From assembly GCF_030052815.1 (NCBI RefSeq), contig NC_079493.1:57331191-57395190 (forward strand): a DNA stretch of 64,000 nt. Reading direction: 5' to 3'. The stretch's first letter is position 1. Each line of letters begins with the position of its first letter. A program made the position numbers and the translations under genes. Origin of the DNA: Hevea brasiliensis. Its lineage: Eukaryota > Streptophyta > Magnoliopsida > Malpighiales > Euphorbiaceae. Of this stretch, positions 22,212-34,458 are shown in pieces. The notes beneath the pieces were generated by a model, which was not told where the DNA came from, did no database searches, and saw nothing but the letters and a program-made list of their open reading frames with translations.

Positions 22212-25200
22212 TGTGACACCCCTTACCCGACTACAGTGTAGCCGAGCAAGTTATGCCACTCAGTGTGCCGGAGCACTCTATTTTATCTGAATTCATTACA
22301 GTCCTTGATTTATTTATTCAAAAACTTTATTGAAGATTTAGGCTATTTTTACTTTTATCAAAATCTAACTAAGTTGGAAATTTCAAAAATTTTAACGATA
22401 ATCCGACAAAGTGTCATTTGTAATTTGGACTAATGATTCTTCCGAACTCACAAAGACAATTTCAATATATACTCAATTTCTCAAACTTAATAGTCTCAAA
22501 AATTTTAAAACATAATGTATCTCAATGCAGTATCCAGATTTCTCAGAAATCTCATTAGATTTTCAATATCTCAATATTCACAAGTGTAATCTCATTATAA
22601 CTCAAATTCAATTCACATACTAAAATACTTACTTTGAATAGCTTCCATAATTCATAGGTTAATTACATGAGTTTATTTTGTACAAGATATACAAATAATT
22701 TACAATGTGCTAAGAATGAACAATATACATAACATGTATAAAATGAGCCCTATCTACATGCATTGCTGAGGAGGTGACAATCTTGAACTCTTCTAACACT
22801 TCTGCAGATCTGGACTCCAAAAATCTCAGTCGACAGTCTACTGGTTTTACCTTCAGTACCTGCGCGAGGAAGCAATTCCATCGCGCTAAGCATTTCTGCT
22901 TAGTGGTGCAATAATATAACTAGAAATAATATATACAAGTAAAGAAAGAAATAAATGATAATTCAGATACTCAAGAATCAATTTAATTTGGTATGGTATT
23001 TCTAGTATCAACTATCTTATATACTAGTTTGTTCCTCTTTGGAAGTGCTTAGTTCATAACTTTTCAGTAATACTAGCAGGTATATAATTTTTTCTATCTG
23101 TATTGTATTTCAAGTCTGTACGGTTCTGTAATTTATATTTTTATTATGTTTCTTTTGGTAATCTCTTTTGCTTATTCATTCAATACTTAATTTAATTGTA
23201 TTGGATTTTCATTATACTTAACTTAACTTAGCTGCCTGAATTGAATAATACTTTAATTGACTGCCCAAGTAACCTATACTAGACGATCGGATGGATAACA
23301 GTCGTTGGCCTTTGGACACGCGATTGCCTCGGGCCGTCATACCATGGGGCCTTGAGCGTCAACCATGTATGCGATCGGTATGGCTAAAAAGCTATGATAT
23401 CACATAATCGGGCATAAAAGCCATGAATACGGGCATAAAGCCATGAATACAGCATAAAGCCTTTGCAAGATCTTGCTAAAACAATACCCTATTGGCATAC
23501 CAAACTATCCAAACCAATCTTGTTAGGTATACTAGGGCATTTGATACTTTAAAATATTAATATATTGTGCTTTATGACTTCATTATTTCATGATAAATTT
23601 CAATCATAATTCATACATTCATTTGATCATTTATATGATCACAATTAACATCAATTATCCTTTTATACCATTGTACTCAAAATACTTCTCCTCTTTACAA
23701 TAATGAGAACTAATGTCTCATTCATACATTATCGGTTTATTTGTCCATTCATTATGTTATTCATATTGATCACATCAATTAGGTGACTTATCTTTCATGT
23801 TTCAAGTAATCCATGAATATTTCATGGATTTCAAATTTATGGCCTAAATTTCTTTTTAACAATTTTGACTAGGATGCATAGTCCATATTTGTCATACAAT
23901 TCTAAGCATTTATGCTTAGAATTGGTTCTAGGTCTTCATCTTAATTTACTAATCATTTTGATTACTATTCACCTTACTAGTCAACCAAAATGTTGACCTT
24001 TTTATACTTAATGGATATATTAATTCTTATTACACCAAGATCCCACATTTTGAGTTTTACATTTGCTAGTATTAATTGCCAATTGCAATTTAAAGTCCCC
24101 TAGATGCATTTCTAATTTCAAATTTTGAATTTCAAGTTTTGGTGTAACTATTCATTTCATTAGTCAACTAAAATGTTGAATTTTGCATAAACAATAGGTA
24201 CATTGGTTTTAATACTCCCAACATACCACATTTTGTATTAAAAACTTGTTGGTTTTGGTCACTTTCTCAAAGCTTAGGTCATTTTGGCAAAATTGCCAAT
24301 TTTCGGTTTTGGTGCTCCGAAGTTTCACTGTTTCATTGGTCGATTTATTGTTGAAATTTGATAAAACTTCCTTCATAAAAAATGTTTCTTATTTTGTCTA
24401 GTTGAATTTCTTTTTTTGAATCACTCCATTTGGAGTTTTGTAGCTCAAGTTATGGCCAAAATAAGTTTACTGTTCACGTGCACTGTTCATGCTGAGATTT
24501 TGGGTCTGGCAGATTTTTGGTCCAACTTTGGTCAGTAATTTGATCAAGTTAAGTTCATAATTTGGTCTAACTTTCTTCTTATGAAATGTTCTACCATACC
24601 TTAGGTTTCCATCGGTTCAAGAATCGCCTAAATCCGAGTTTTCTAGAGAGAGTTATAGTCCTCCAAACATTGCTGCTCAAATGAAAATCTGCAGAGTTGC
24701 AGGTTTGAACAGTAACTGTGACTGCCATTTGGGTTAAGTTCTGGTCATAATTTGGGGTAGGTTTCTTCATGAAAGTTGTTTGTCTATGTCTTAACTTGTT
24801 TCTGTAAAAATTTCAGGTCAATTGACCAAATCTACAGTGAGTTATGGCCAAATAAACAGTTGCTGTTCATTTGGTCATTTCTGCAGGTGCTGTTACAGGG
24901 GATCCGGATTGGGGCCAAGTTTTGGTCCTCTTGCTTTGGTCTTTTGGGCATGGTTTCTTCAGCAAAAATGTGTCATTATAAGCCTAGTTTCATATCCAAT
25001 TAGCCAAACATCAATTGGACCTACACAGCCAAAGTTATGGCAGTGCAACTGGACTGAATTTTCAGTCCCTCTGCTGCACTAACAAGGCAGCCTACACATT
25101 CACTTGGCTATACTATTTTTCAGTCCAATTCATGGTCAACATACCTAAAATGGTCACTAATTGACCCTTATAATGTTCTTTCACAATTCCATAAGCTAAA

Positions 25201-26336
25201 TCCAAGTTTTACTTCTCAAAACCCTAATGTCCAATTTAAATTATCCATAAACCTCAATTAGCACACTAATTCAACATCCATGCATATTCATACCTTAAAC
25301 ATCATTTCTATCCATTCTAAATTCATTAAAACAATCAACCTCATCCTTCCTTAGGGCTGCCAAAAATTAAAGATGCCCTAACACATATAACTTACTTCAA
25401 ACTCTTACAATTTCTTAACTTAAAATGATGCTTTAACAAGGATTAAAGGAGTAAGAGTGAAAGGATAGCACTAACCTCACTTTAACCTCTTGTAGGGCAG
25501 ATTTCTTCAAGCTAAAACTTCACTTTTCTTCTTCTTCTTAGCTGCCAAAAGCTTCCCCAAGTGATATGGTCAAGGTTTAATGAAAGGGGTTAGGGTTTAG
25601 TAGTGGAAACAAGAGAGAAATGAAGCTTAAAGGAGCTTTAATGGTGGAACCTCTTCTCTCTCTCTCTCTCAACGTTTTTTAGGCTGCCCAAGGTTGAAGA
25701 TGCAGATTGGTTTTTCATATTTTTGGTCTCTTTTATCTCTTTTAATAAGTTTAACAAATTGTGATTGCTGGAGGAAATTTAAATGACATCATATGATGTC
25801 ATAATTAGCATTTTCTTTCATTTTCTTTTCTTCTCTTCTCTACCACATTTCAACTTAATTTATAGTAATATTTATTCATATTTTATGTCATATTAATTAT
25901 TTACTTAACTGGACAAGTCGGCCAAAAATCACCTATGAAGGCAAAATGACCAAAATGCCCTCCGTTTGGCTTAACGGGTCAAAATTGTCTGTACCGATTG
26001 AAAAATTTTTCTAAATATTTTCTTGGCATTCTAATGCCATTGGAACCTCAATGACCCTTCTTTGGAGTCCCAAAAATTATTTTATGAAATTTTTCCCTGG
26101 TCTAGGGCTCCTCGTTGCGAGAACCGCAACTTCCCTCTGGTTACCCTTCGCAGGCATAGGCTCATTTTACTTGTTTGTATTTTATTTCTAAACTTTTTAA
26201 TAAATTTTTCTTATTAATATTTGAGTTAATTATTGTTCCTCACTTTAGTTTAAATATTTTTTTTAGAAGTTCTAGGTATGCCGGACATCAGTCACCAGGA
26301 GCGATCGTGCGGAATTGCTACCGGGAGGATGTTACA
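22212..26336 (-). mobile_element. Element C, 3' LTR (4125 bp)
   Basis: Includes the hairpin CTAAGCATTTCTGCTTAG (22886-22903) with the CG-rich second stem at about 22860-22885, a conserved block at about 23280-23370, short repeats of 'gggcataaaagccatgaatac' type at about 23410-23465, and a (TC)n microsatellite at about 25653-25670. Two open frames (24776-25003 and 24822-25082) read antisense to the element and look like repeat-derived frames. Confidence 0.92.
22860..22903 (-). promoter_or_regulatory. Two-hairpin module in element C LTR
   Basis: Plus-strand order is GCGCGAGGAA-loop-TTCCATCGCGC (one bulged base) then CTAAGCA-TTTC-TGCTTAG. The same module is at about 27340-27383 in the other LTR. 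Confidence 0.55.
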
Positions 26337-26691
26337 ACTCTTCCCCTCTAATTTAAATTTCGTCCTCAAATTTTACCCAATGTAAATAGCCAAGGAGCTA
26401 ATACCTCTTTATTTCTTCACCTTTCCGTGTTATCCTACTTCACTTTCTCCTTAGTCTCAATCCTATCATCAAACAGTTATGTACTCATCCTTTTTCATCT
26501 TAAATACAGTCTCTTTCTCATCTCCATTCGCTATCTCATTGTCTCTTCACTCTCTTATTCCATACCTTAACCTAAAATAAACAGGAAATACAGATCTGCA
26601 ATAGTGTCACCTCGACTCTTATGAATGCAATGCATGATATGCAATCTATCTAGGTCCAAAAACGCCTAAACCGCGCTCTGATACCACTAAA
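26337..26691 (-). other. Element C internal region (355 bp)
   Basis: It contains a polypurine tract next to the 3' LTR (complement of ACTCTTCCCCTCT at 26337-26349), the motif related to TTTGAGGACGAAATTT (about 26357-26374), a PBS at 26675-26686 and about 300 bp of AT/CT-rich DNA without a credible coding frame. Between PBS and tract there is room only for a leader or packaging signal. Confidence 0.88.
26675..26686 (-). other. Primer-binding site of element C
   Basis: The minus strand reads TGGTATCAGAGC followed by GCGG, 5 bp from the 5' LTR. It is the same primer type as in A, B and K. Confidence 0.9.
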
Positions 26692-29600
26692 TGTGACACC
26701 CCTTACCCGACTACAGTGTAGCCAAGCAAGTTATGCCACTCAGTGTGCCGGAGCACTCTATTTTATCTGATTTCATTACAGTCCTTGATTTATTTATTCA
26801 AAAACTTTATTGAAGATTTAGGCTATTTTTACTTTTATCAAAATCTAACTAAGTTGGAAATTTAAAAAAATATAAAGAAAATACGACAAAGTGTAGTTTG
26901 TAATTTGGACTAACGATTCTTCCGAACCTGCCAAAGACAATTTCAATATATACTCAATTTCTCAAACTTAATAGTCTCAAAAATTTTCAAACATAATGTA
27001 TCTCAATGCAGTATCCAGATTTCTCAGAAATCTCATTAGATTTTCAATATCTCAATATTCACAAGCATAATCTCATTATAACTCAAATTCAATTCACATA
27101 CTAAAATACTTACTTTGAATAGCTTCCATAATTCATAGGTTAATTACATGAGTTTATTTTGTACAAGATATACAAATAATTTACAATGTGCTAGGAATGA
27201 ACAATATACATAACATGTATAAAATGAGCCCTATCTACATGCATTGCTGAGGAGGTGACAATCTTGAACTCTTCTGACACTTCTGCAGATCTGGACTCCA
27301 AAAATCTCGATCGCATCTCTTTGGTTTTACCTTCAGTACCTGCGCGAGGAAGCAATTCCATCGCGCTAAGCATTTCTGCTTAGTGGTGCAATAATATAAC
27401 TAGAAATAATATATACAAGTAAAGAAAGAAATAAATGATAATTCAGATACTCAAGAATCAATTTAATTTGTTATGGTATTTCTAGTATCAACGATCTTAT
27501 ATACTAGTTTGTTCCTCTTTGGAAGTGCTTAGTTCATAACTTTTCAGTAATACTAGCAGGTATATAATTTATTCTATCTGTATTGTATTTCAAGTCTGTA
27601 CGGTTCTGCAATTTATATTTTTGTTATGTTTCTTTTGCTAATCTCTTTTGCTTATTCATTCAATACTTAATTTAATTGTATTGGATTTTCATTATACATA
27701 ACTTAACTTAGCTGCCTGAATTGAATAATACTTTAATTGACTGCCCAAGTAACCTATACTAGACGACTGGACTGGATAACGGATCGTTGGCACTGGACAC
27801 CGCGGTGCCTCGGGCCGTCATACCATGGGACGCAGAACGTCAACCATGTATGCAGTCAGTATGGCTAAAAAGCCATGATATCACATAATCGGGCATAAAA
27901 GCCATGCATACGGGCATAAAAGCCATGAATACGGGCATAAAGCCATGAATACAGGCATAAAGCCTTTCGCAGTACTGCTAAAACAATACCCTATTGGCAT
28001 GCCAAACTATCCAAACCAATCTTGTTAGGTATACTAGGGCATTTGATACTTTAAAATATTAATATATTGTGCTTTATGACTTCATTATTTCATGATAAAA
28101 TTCAATCATAATTCATACATTCATTTGATCATTTATATGATCACAATTCACATCAATTATCCTTTTATACCATTGTACTCAAAATACTTCTCCTCTTTAC
28201 AATAATGAGAACTAATGTCTCATTCATACAGTAATACGGTTTATTTGTCCATTCATTATGTTATTCATATTGATCACATCAATTAGGTGACTTATCTTTC
28301 ATGTTTCAAGTAATCCATGAATATTTCATGGATTTCAAATTTATTGCCTAAATTTCTTTTTAACAATTTTGACTAGGATGCATAGTCCATATTTGTCATA
28401 CAATTCTAAGCATTTAAGCTTAGAATTGGTTCTAGGTCTTCATCTTAATTTACTAATCATTTTGATTACTATTCACCTTACTAGTCAACCAAAATGTTGA
28501 CCTTTTTATACTTAATGGATATATTAATTCTTATTACACCAAGATCCCACATTTTGAGTTTTACATTTGCTAGTATTAATTGCCAATTGCAATTTAAAGT
28601 CCCCTAGATGCATTTCTAATTTCAAATTTTGAATTTCAAGTTTTGGTGTCACTATTCATTTCATTAGTCAACTAAAATGTTGACTTTTGCATAAACAATA
28701 GGTACATTGGTTTTAATACTCCCAACATACCACATTTTGTATTCAAAACTTGTTGGTTTTGGTCACTTTCTCAAAGCTTAGGTCATTTTGGCAAAATTGC
28801 CAATTTTCGGTTTTGGTGCTCCGAAGTTGCACTGTTTCATTGGTCGATTTACTGTTGAAATTTGACAAAACTTCCTTCATAAAAAAATGTTCCTTATTTT
28901 GTCTAGTTGAATTTCTTTTTTTGAATCACTCCATTTGGAGTTTTGTAGCTCAAGTTATGGCCAAAATAAGTTTACTGTTCACGTGCCTTTGCTCATCTTT
29001 GAGATTTTGGAGTGCAGCGATTTTTGGTCCAACTTTGGTCAGTAATTTGATCAAGTTAAGTTCATAATTTGGTCTAACTTTCTTCTTATGAAATGTTCTA
29101 CCATACCTTAGGTTTCCATCGGTTCAAGAATCGCCTAAATTCGAGTTTTCTAGAGAGTTATAGTCCTCCAAACATTGCTGCTCAAATGAAAATCTGCAGA
29201 GTTGCAGGTTTGAACAGTAACTGTGACTACCATTTGGGTTAAGTTCTGGTCATAATTTGGGGTAGGTTTCTTCATGAAAGTTGTTTGTCTATATCTTAAC
29301 TTGTTGCTGTAAAAATTTCAGGTCAATTGACCAAATCTACAGTGAGTTATGGCCAAATGAACAGTTACTGTTCATTTGGTCATTTCTGCAGTCTTTGTTG
29401 CGGGGATCCGGATTGGGGCCAAGTTTTGGTCCTCTTGCTTTGGTCTTTTGGGCATGGTTTCTTCAGCAAAAATGTGTCATTATAAGCCTAGTTTCATGTC
29501 CAATTGGCCAAACATCAATTGGACCTACACAGCCAAAGTTATGGCAGTGCAAGTGGACTGAATTTTCAGTCCCTCTGCTTCACTAACAAGGCAGCCTACA

Positions 29601-30845
29601 CATTCACTTGGCTATACTATTTTTCAGTCCAATTCATGGTCAACATACCTAAAATGGTCACTAATTGACCCTTATAATGTTCTTTCACAATTCCATAAGC
29701 TAAATCCAAGTTTTACTTCTCAAAACCCTAATGTCCAATTTAAATTATCCATAAACCTCAATTAGCACACTAATTCAACATCCATGCATATTCATACCTT
29801 AAACATCATTTCTATCCATTCTAAATTCATTAAAACAATCAACCTCATCCTTCCTTAGGGCTGCCAAAAATTAAAGATGCCCTAACACATATAACTTACT
29901 TCAAACTCTTACAATTTCTTAACTTAAAATGATGCTTTAACAAGGATTAAAGGAGTGAGAGTGAAAGGATAACACTAACCTCACTTTAACCTCTTGTAGG
30001 GCAGATTTCTTCAAGCTAAAACTTTACTTTCCTTCTTCTTCTTGGCTGCCAAAAGCTTTCCCAAGTGATATGGTCAAGGTTTAATGAAAGGGGTTAGGGT
30101 TTAGTAGTGGAAACAAGAGAGAAATGAAGCTTAAAGGAGCTTTAATGGTGGAACCTCTTCTCTCTCTCTCTCTCAACGTTTTTTTGGCTGCCCAAGGTTG
30201 AAGATGCAGATTGGTTTTTCATATTTTTGGTCTCTTTTATCTCTTTTAATAAGTTTAACAAATTGTGATTGGTGGAGGAAATTTAAATGACATCATATGA
30301 TGTCATAATTAGCATTTTCTTTCATTTTCTTTTCTTCTCTTCTCTACCACATTTCAATTTAATTTCTAGTAATATTTATTCATATTTTATGTCATATTAA
30401 TTATTTACTTAACTGGACAAGTCGGCCAAAAATCACCTCTGAAGGCGAAATGACCAAAATGCCCTCCGTTTGGCTTAACGGGTCAAAATTGTCTGTACCG
30501 ATTAAAAAATTTTTCTAAATATTTTCTTGGCATTCTAATGCCATAGGAACCTCAATGACCCTTCTCTGGAGTCCCAAAAATTATTTTATGAAATTTTTCC
30601 CGGGTCTAGGGCTCCTCGTTGCGAGAACCGCAACTTCCCTTTGGTTACCCTTTGCTTGGGCACCGGCTCATTTGACTTGGTTGTATTTTATTTCTAAAAT
30701 TTTTACTAAATTTTTCTTATTAATATTTGAGTTAATTATGGTTCCTCACTTTAGTTTAAATATTTTTTTCAGAAGTTCTAGCCGTATGCAGATGACATCG
30801 TCACCGACGATGGGCGTGCGGAATTGCTACCAGGAGGATGTTACA
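26692..30845 (-). mobile_element. Element C, 5' LTR (4154 bp)
   Basis: Near-identical to 22212-26336. Differences cluster in a few places, for example around 27305-27320 and 27770-27860, where short blocks rather than single bases differ. The hairpin CTAAGCATTTCTGCTTAG is at 27366-27383 and the (TC)n run at about 30155-30173. Antisense open frames 28750-29067 and 29281-29586 are discussed in the findings. Confidence 0.92.
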
Positions 30846-31812
30846 AGGACTTAGTTTTCCCTTTCTACCAAACCTCATGATCCTCTTCCATAGGGAAACT
30901 TTCAGGAACACCTTGTCACCCGCACTGTACTGAATATCTCTTCTCTTTAGGTCAATGTAGGACTTCTGTCTATCCGTTGCAATTTTGAGTCTGTCTCTAA
31001 TGAGCTTAACCTTTTCTTCCGTCTGTTGCACTAATTCTGGGCCAATCAACTTCCTCTCGCCCACTTCATCCTAACACAAGGGAGTTCTACACTTTCTACC
31101 ATAAAGTGCTTCGTATGGAGGCATCCCAGTGCTTGACTGATAACTGTTGTTGTAGGCAAATTCAATTAAAGGCAAGTGTGTGTCCCACCTCCCTTGAAAC
31201 TTTATCACATAAGCCCGAAGCATATCCTCCAAAATTTGAATGATCCTTTGAGATTGGCCATCTGTCTATGGATGGAATGCTATACTAAAGTTTAATCTAG
31301 TTCCTAGGGCTTTTTGGAGACTACCCAGAATCTAGAAGTGAACCTTGGGTCTTTATCCGACACAATAGACACTGGCACTCCATGCAACCTCACCACATCA
31401 TTAATGTACAGTTTGGCCAATCTTTCCAGGCTGTAATCCATCCTCACTGGCAAGAAGTGTGCAGACATGGTCAATCTATCAATAATAACCCAAACTACAT
31501 CATGATTCTTTTGTGTATGTGGAAGTCCTGTCACGAAGTCCATAGTGATTCTTTCCCATTTCCACTTAGGAATTGGCAATGGCTGTAGCAACCCTGCAGG
31601 CACTTGGGGTTTTACTTTTACTTGTTGACAAGTTAGGCATTTGGCAACATTTTTTGCAATGTCTTTCTTCATTCCTCTGCACTAATAGTGCTCTTTCACA
31701 CTTCTGTACATTTTGGTTCCACCAGGGTGCATTGCAAACGGTGAATCATGTGCTTCCTTTAAAATGATCTGCCTCAGTTCAACATTCTCAAGAATTCACA
31801 TTTTGCCCTCAT
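30846..31812 (-). pseudogene. pol: Element B integrase, N-terminal and core domains, broken
   Basis: On the minus strand: a histidine-cysteine zinc-binding part (HPGGTKMYRSVKEHY, then CLTCQQVK), then [13 protein letters not shown] with the first catalytic Asp, [14 protein letters not shown] with the second, and the HP-TDGQSQRIIQILEDML region with the catalytic Glu. The C-terminal half reads ADKVFLKV-like 'SAGDKVFLKVSLW' and ends at GRKGKLSP where element C enters. Breaks are a TAG in the zinc domain near 31687, an extra base near 31318 (frame change after FTSRFW) and a TAG replacing Gln in HPQTDG near 31265. Integrase would insert the cDNA copy; this one cannot be made intact. Confidence 0.88.
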
Positions 31813-32553
31813 ATAACAACAAGCCCTCATCATTTACTGATAATTCTGGTTTCTTGCCATCCCGAGCCTCTTCTTTCAACTTCACATACTTATCATCATT
31901 ATGTGCAACTGCTTTAATTTGTTCTGCCAGCATTGGATTCACTTGCCAAGTAGCTACCATTTGCCCATCTTCATTAATCTCTAAATTAGCATGCAATGCC
32001 CTTAACTCATGCACCATGGACAGTGAAAAAACATCAAACTAGCCATAGTCTTGCGACTTAAAGCATCAGCTACAACATTAGCTTTTCCAGGCTGATAGTT
32101 TATCAAACAATCATAATCTTTTATTAGCTCTAACCATCTCCTCTGCCTCAAATTTAACTCCTTTTGTGTGTCCAAGTACTTCAAACTTTTATGATCTGTG
32201 TACATATAACATCTCTCCTCATACAAGTAATATCTCTAGATCTTCAAGGCAAAGACAATGGCCACCAGCTCCAAGTCATGCATGGGATAATTCCTCTCAT
32301 GCGGTTTAAGCTGGCGTGAAGCATAGGCAATGACATTTCTATCTTGCATCAACACACAGCCTAATTCGTTATGAGAAGCATCACTATATATGGTATACTC
32401 CTTACCCAAAGTGGCCAAGTTTAAGACTGGAGCTTCAGTTAAACTCCTCTTTAACTCATCAAAACTTTCCTGGCACCGATCAGTCCATTGAAATTTTACA
32501 TTCTTCCTAAGTAGCTTGGTCAGTGGAGATGCTAGCATGGAGAATCCCTTCAT
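31813..32553 (-). pseudogene. pol: Element B RNase H and connection region, broken
   Basis: The RNase H domain reads [64 protein letters not shown], then past a stop at about 32233 [28 protein letters not shown] and [13 protein letters not shown]. The catalytic acidic residues (SDAS, the E of HDLELVA, TDHKS) are visible. A frameshift at about 32030 shifts the reading to the segment [14 protein letters not shown] that leads into integrase. Another stop lies near 31795. Confidence 0.85.
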
Positions 32554-33410
32554 AAACCTTCAGTAATACCCGGCTAAACCAAGGAAACTCCGAACTTCTA
32601 TGATATTTCTAGGTGGCTTCGAATTAAGAATGGCTTCTACTTTGCTGGGATCCACCTGGATACCCTCTACAAATACAATATGCCCTAAAAATGTAATCTC
32701 CTTTAGCCAAAACTCACATTTCGATAGTTTGGCATACAACTGCTTCTCGCTCAAAGTCTGCAATACTATCCTTAAGTGTTTGTCGTGTTCCTCTGCATTC
32801 TTTGAGTACACCAAAATATCATCAATGAACACCACAACAAACTGGTCCAAATATGGCCTGAAGATAGTGTTCATCTGGCCCATAAAAGCAGCTAGAGCAT
32901 TATTCAACCCGAATGGCATTTCCAAAAACTCATAGTGGCCATACCGAGTCATAAAGGCAGTTTTAGGAATATTTTGCTCCTACACACTCAACTGGTAGTA
33001 GCCCGATCTCAAGTCAATTTTGAAGAATACAGTTACATCTTTCAACTGATCAAACAAATCATCGATCCATGGCAAAGGATATCTATTCTTTATGGTCACC
33101 TTATTCAACTGTCTATAGTCTATGCATAGGTGGAGAGTACCATCCTTTCTCTTCACAAATAATACTAGTGCTCCCCAAGGTGACACACTAGGGCGGATGA
33201 AACTCTCATCTAACAATTCCTGCAATTGCACCTTCAACTCTTTCAACTCAGCAGTTGCCATCCTATAAGGAGTGATGGAGATTGGCTCCACACCAGGCAT
33301 AGTCTCAATTTCAAACTGCACCTCTCTTTCTGGAGGCAATCTCAATAATTCTTTCAGAAAGACATCCGGAAAACCCCATACCGTAGGAATATCTTTAAGA
33401 TTTGGACTTC
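32554..33410 (-). pseudogene. pol: Element B reverse transcriptase, broken
   Basis: A clear gypsy RT on the minus strand: [16 protein letters not shown] (about 33335), [73 protein letters not shown], then past a stop (about 32978) [19 protein letters not shown], the catalytic box [10 protein letters not shown] (about 32800-32835), and FLGLAGYY at the end before a second stop (about 32558). [10 protein letters not shown] shows Leu-Cys where Arg-Met is usual. RT would copy the element RNA into DNA. Apart from the two stops this block stays in one frame. Confidence 0.92.
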
Positions 33411-34458
33411 CTACCTAGGTGTCTATCAAATGAGCTAGATAAGCTTCACATCCCTTTCTAATAATCTTTCTAGTAAGTGCAGCTAAAATGATATCGGATG
33501 GCAATAACTGCTTCTCCCTGTGTATCACTAAGTCTGCATACTCGGGAAGACCAAAAGTGACTGTCTTCAGTCTACAGTCGATCATGGCATGATGCCTGGC
33601 TAATCAATCCATGTCCAAGATGATATCATAATCTCGGAAGGGCATGTCAATTATGTCTGACAGGAATATATGTCCTTGGATCACCAAAGGACAATCCTTA
33701 TACAATTTGTTCACCCTAACCTCTTGTGCTAAAGGACTAGTCACTAGCACATCATAATCCATTTTCAAGCAAGGAGTGGCAACAGAACATGCAATACTGG
33801 CACTAGCATAACCTTGAAATGATATTGGATGGCAATAATTGCCTCTCCCCGTGTATCACTACGTCTGCATACTCTGGAAGACTAAAAGTGACGGTCTTCA
33901 ATCTACAGTCGATCATGGAGTGATGCCTGGCTAACCAATCCATGCCGAAGATGATATCATAATCTCAGAAGGGCATATCAATTAAGTCTAATGGGAATGT
34001 ATGTCCTTGGATCACCAAAGGACAATCCTTATACAATCCTTATACAGTCCCTACCTAGGTGTCTATCACATGAGCTAGATAAGCTTCACATCCCTTTCTA
34101 ATCATCTTTCTAGCAAGTGCAACTGAAATGATATTAGATGGCAATAACTGCCTCTCCCCGTGTATCACTACGTCTGCATACTCGGGAATACCAAAAGTGA
34201 CTGTCTTCAGTCTACAGTCGATCATGGCATGATGCTTGGCTAACCAATCCATGCCCAATATGATATTATAATCTCGGAAGGGCATGTCAATTAAGCCTGA
34301 TAGGAATGTATGTCCTTGGATCACCAAAGGACAATCCTTATACAATTTGTTCACCCTAACCTCTTGTCCTAAAGGACTAGTCACTAGCACATCATAATCC
34401 ATTTTCAAGCAAAGAGTGGCAACAGAACATGCAATACTGGCACCAGGGTCAAACTACG
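33411..34458 (-). pseudogene. pol: Element B protease region, present in three tandem copies
   Basis: The segment encoding the retropepsin-like domain is repeated. The first copy in coding order (34458-34056) has FDPGAS, VLVTSPLGQEVRVNKLYKD, DYNIILGMDWLAKHHAMID and AYLAHVIDT, with a TAG at 34454-34456 just before the active-site FDPG. The second (about 34050-33813) is truncated at its start. The third (about 33812-33411) runs on into the RT. An anchor string (TCTACAGTCG on plus) recurs at 33571, 33902 and 34211, giving spacings of 331 and 309 bp. Only one protease is expected in the family, so this is a secondary duplication. The copies differ by scattered substitutions. Confidence 0.85.

Larger units (their letters stand above)
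22212..30845 (-). mobile_element. Element C: non-autonomous gypsy element with giant LTRs and 355-bp interior
   Basis: Two LTRs of 4125 bp (22212-26336) and 4154 bp (26692-30845) flank only 355 bp of internal DNA. TSD AGGAC is perfect (22207-22211, 30846-30850). Ends are TGTGACACCCC and GGATGTTACA. PBS and polypurine tract are both present, so the two signals needed for reverse transcription are kept while all genes are absent. The LTRs are highly similar, so insertion is younger than that of B. It must have used proteins of another element, presumably a Tekay/Del-like relative. Confidence 0.93.

Noticed and set aside
25653..25670. (TC)n microsatellite as a separate finding
   Set aside because: An ordinary short microsatellite present in both C LTRs (also about 30155-30173).
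31382..32935. Plus-strand frames opposite element B pol
   Set aside because: They are shadows of the minus-strand RT, RNase H and integrase, whose catalytic motifs are clear.
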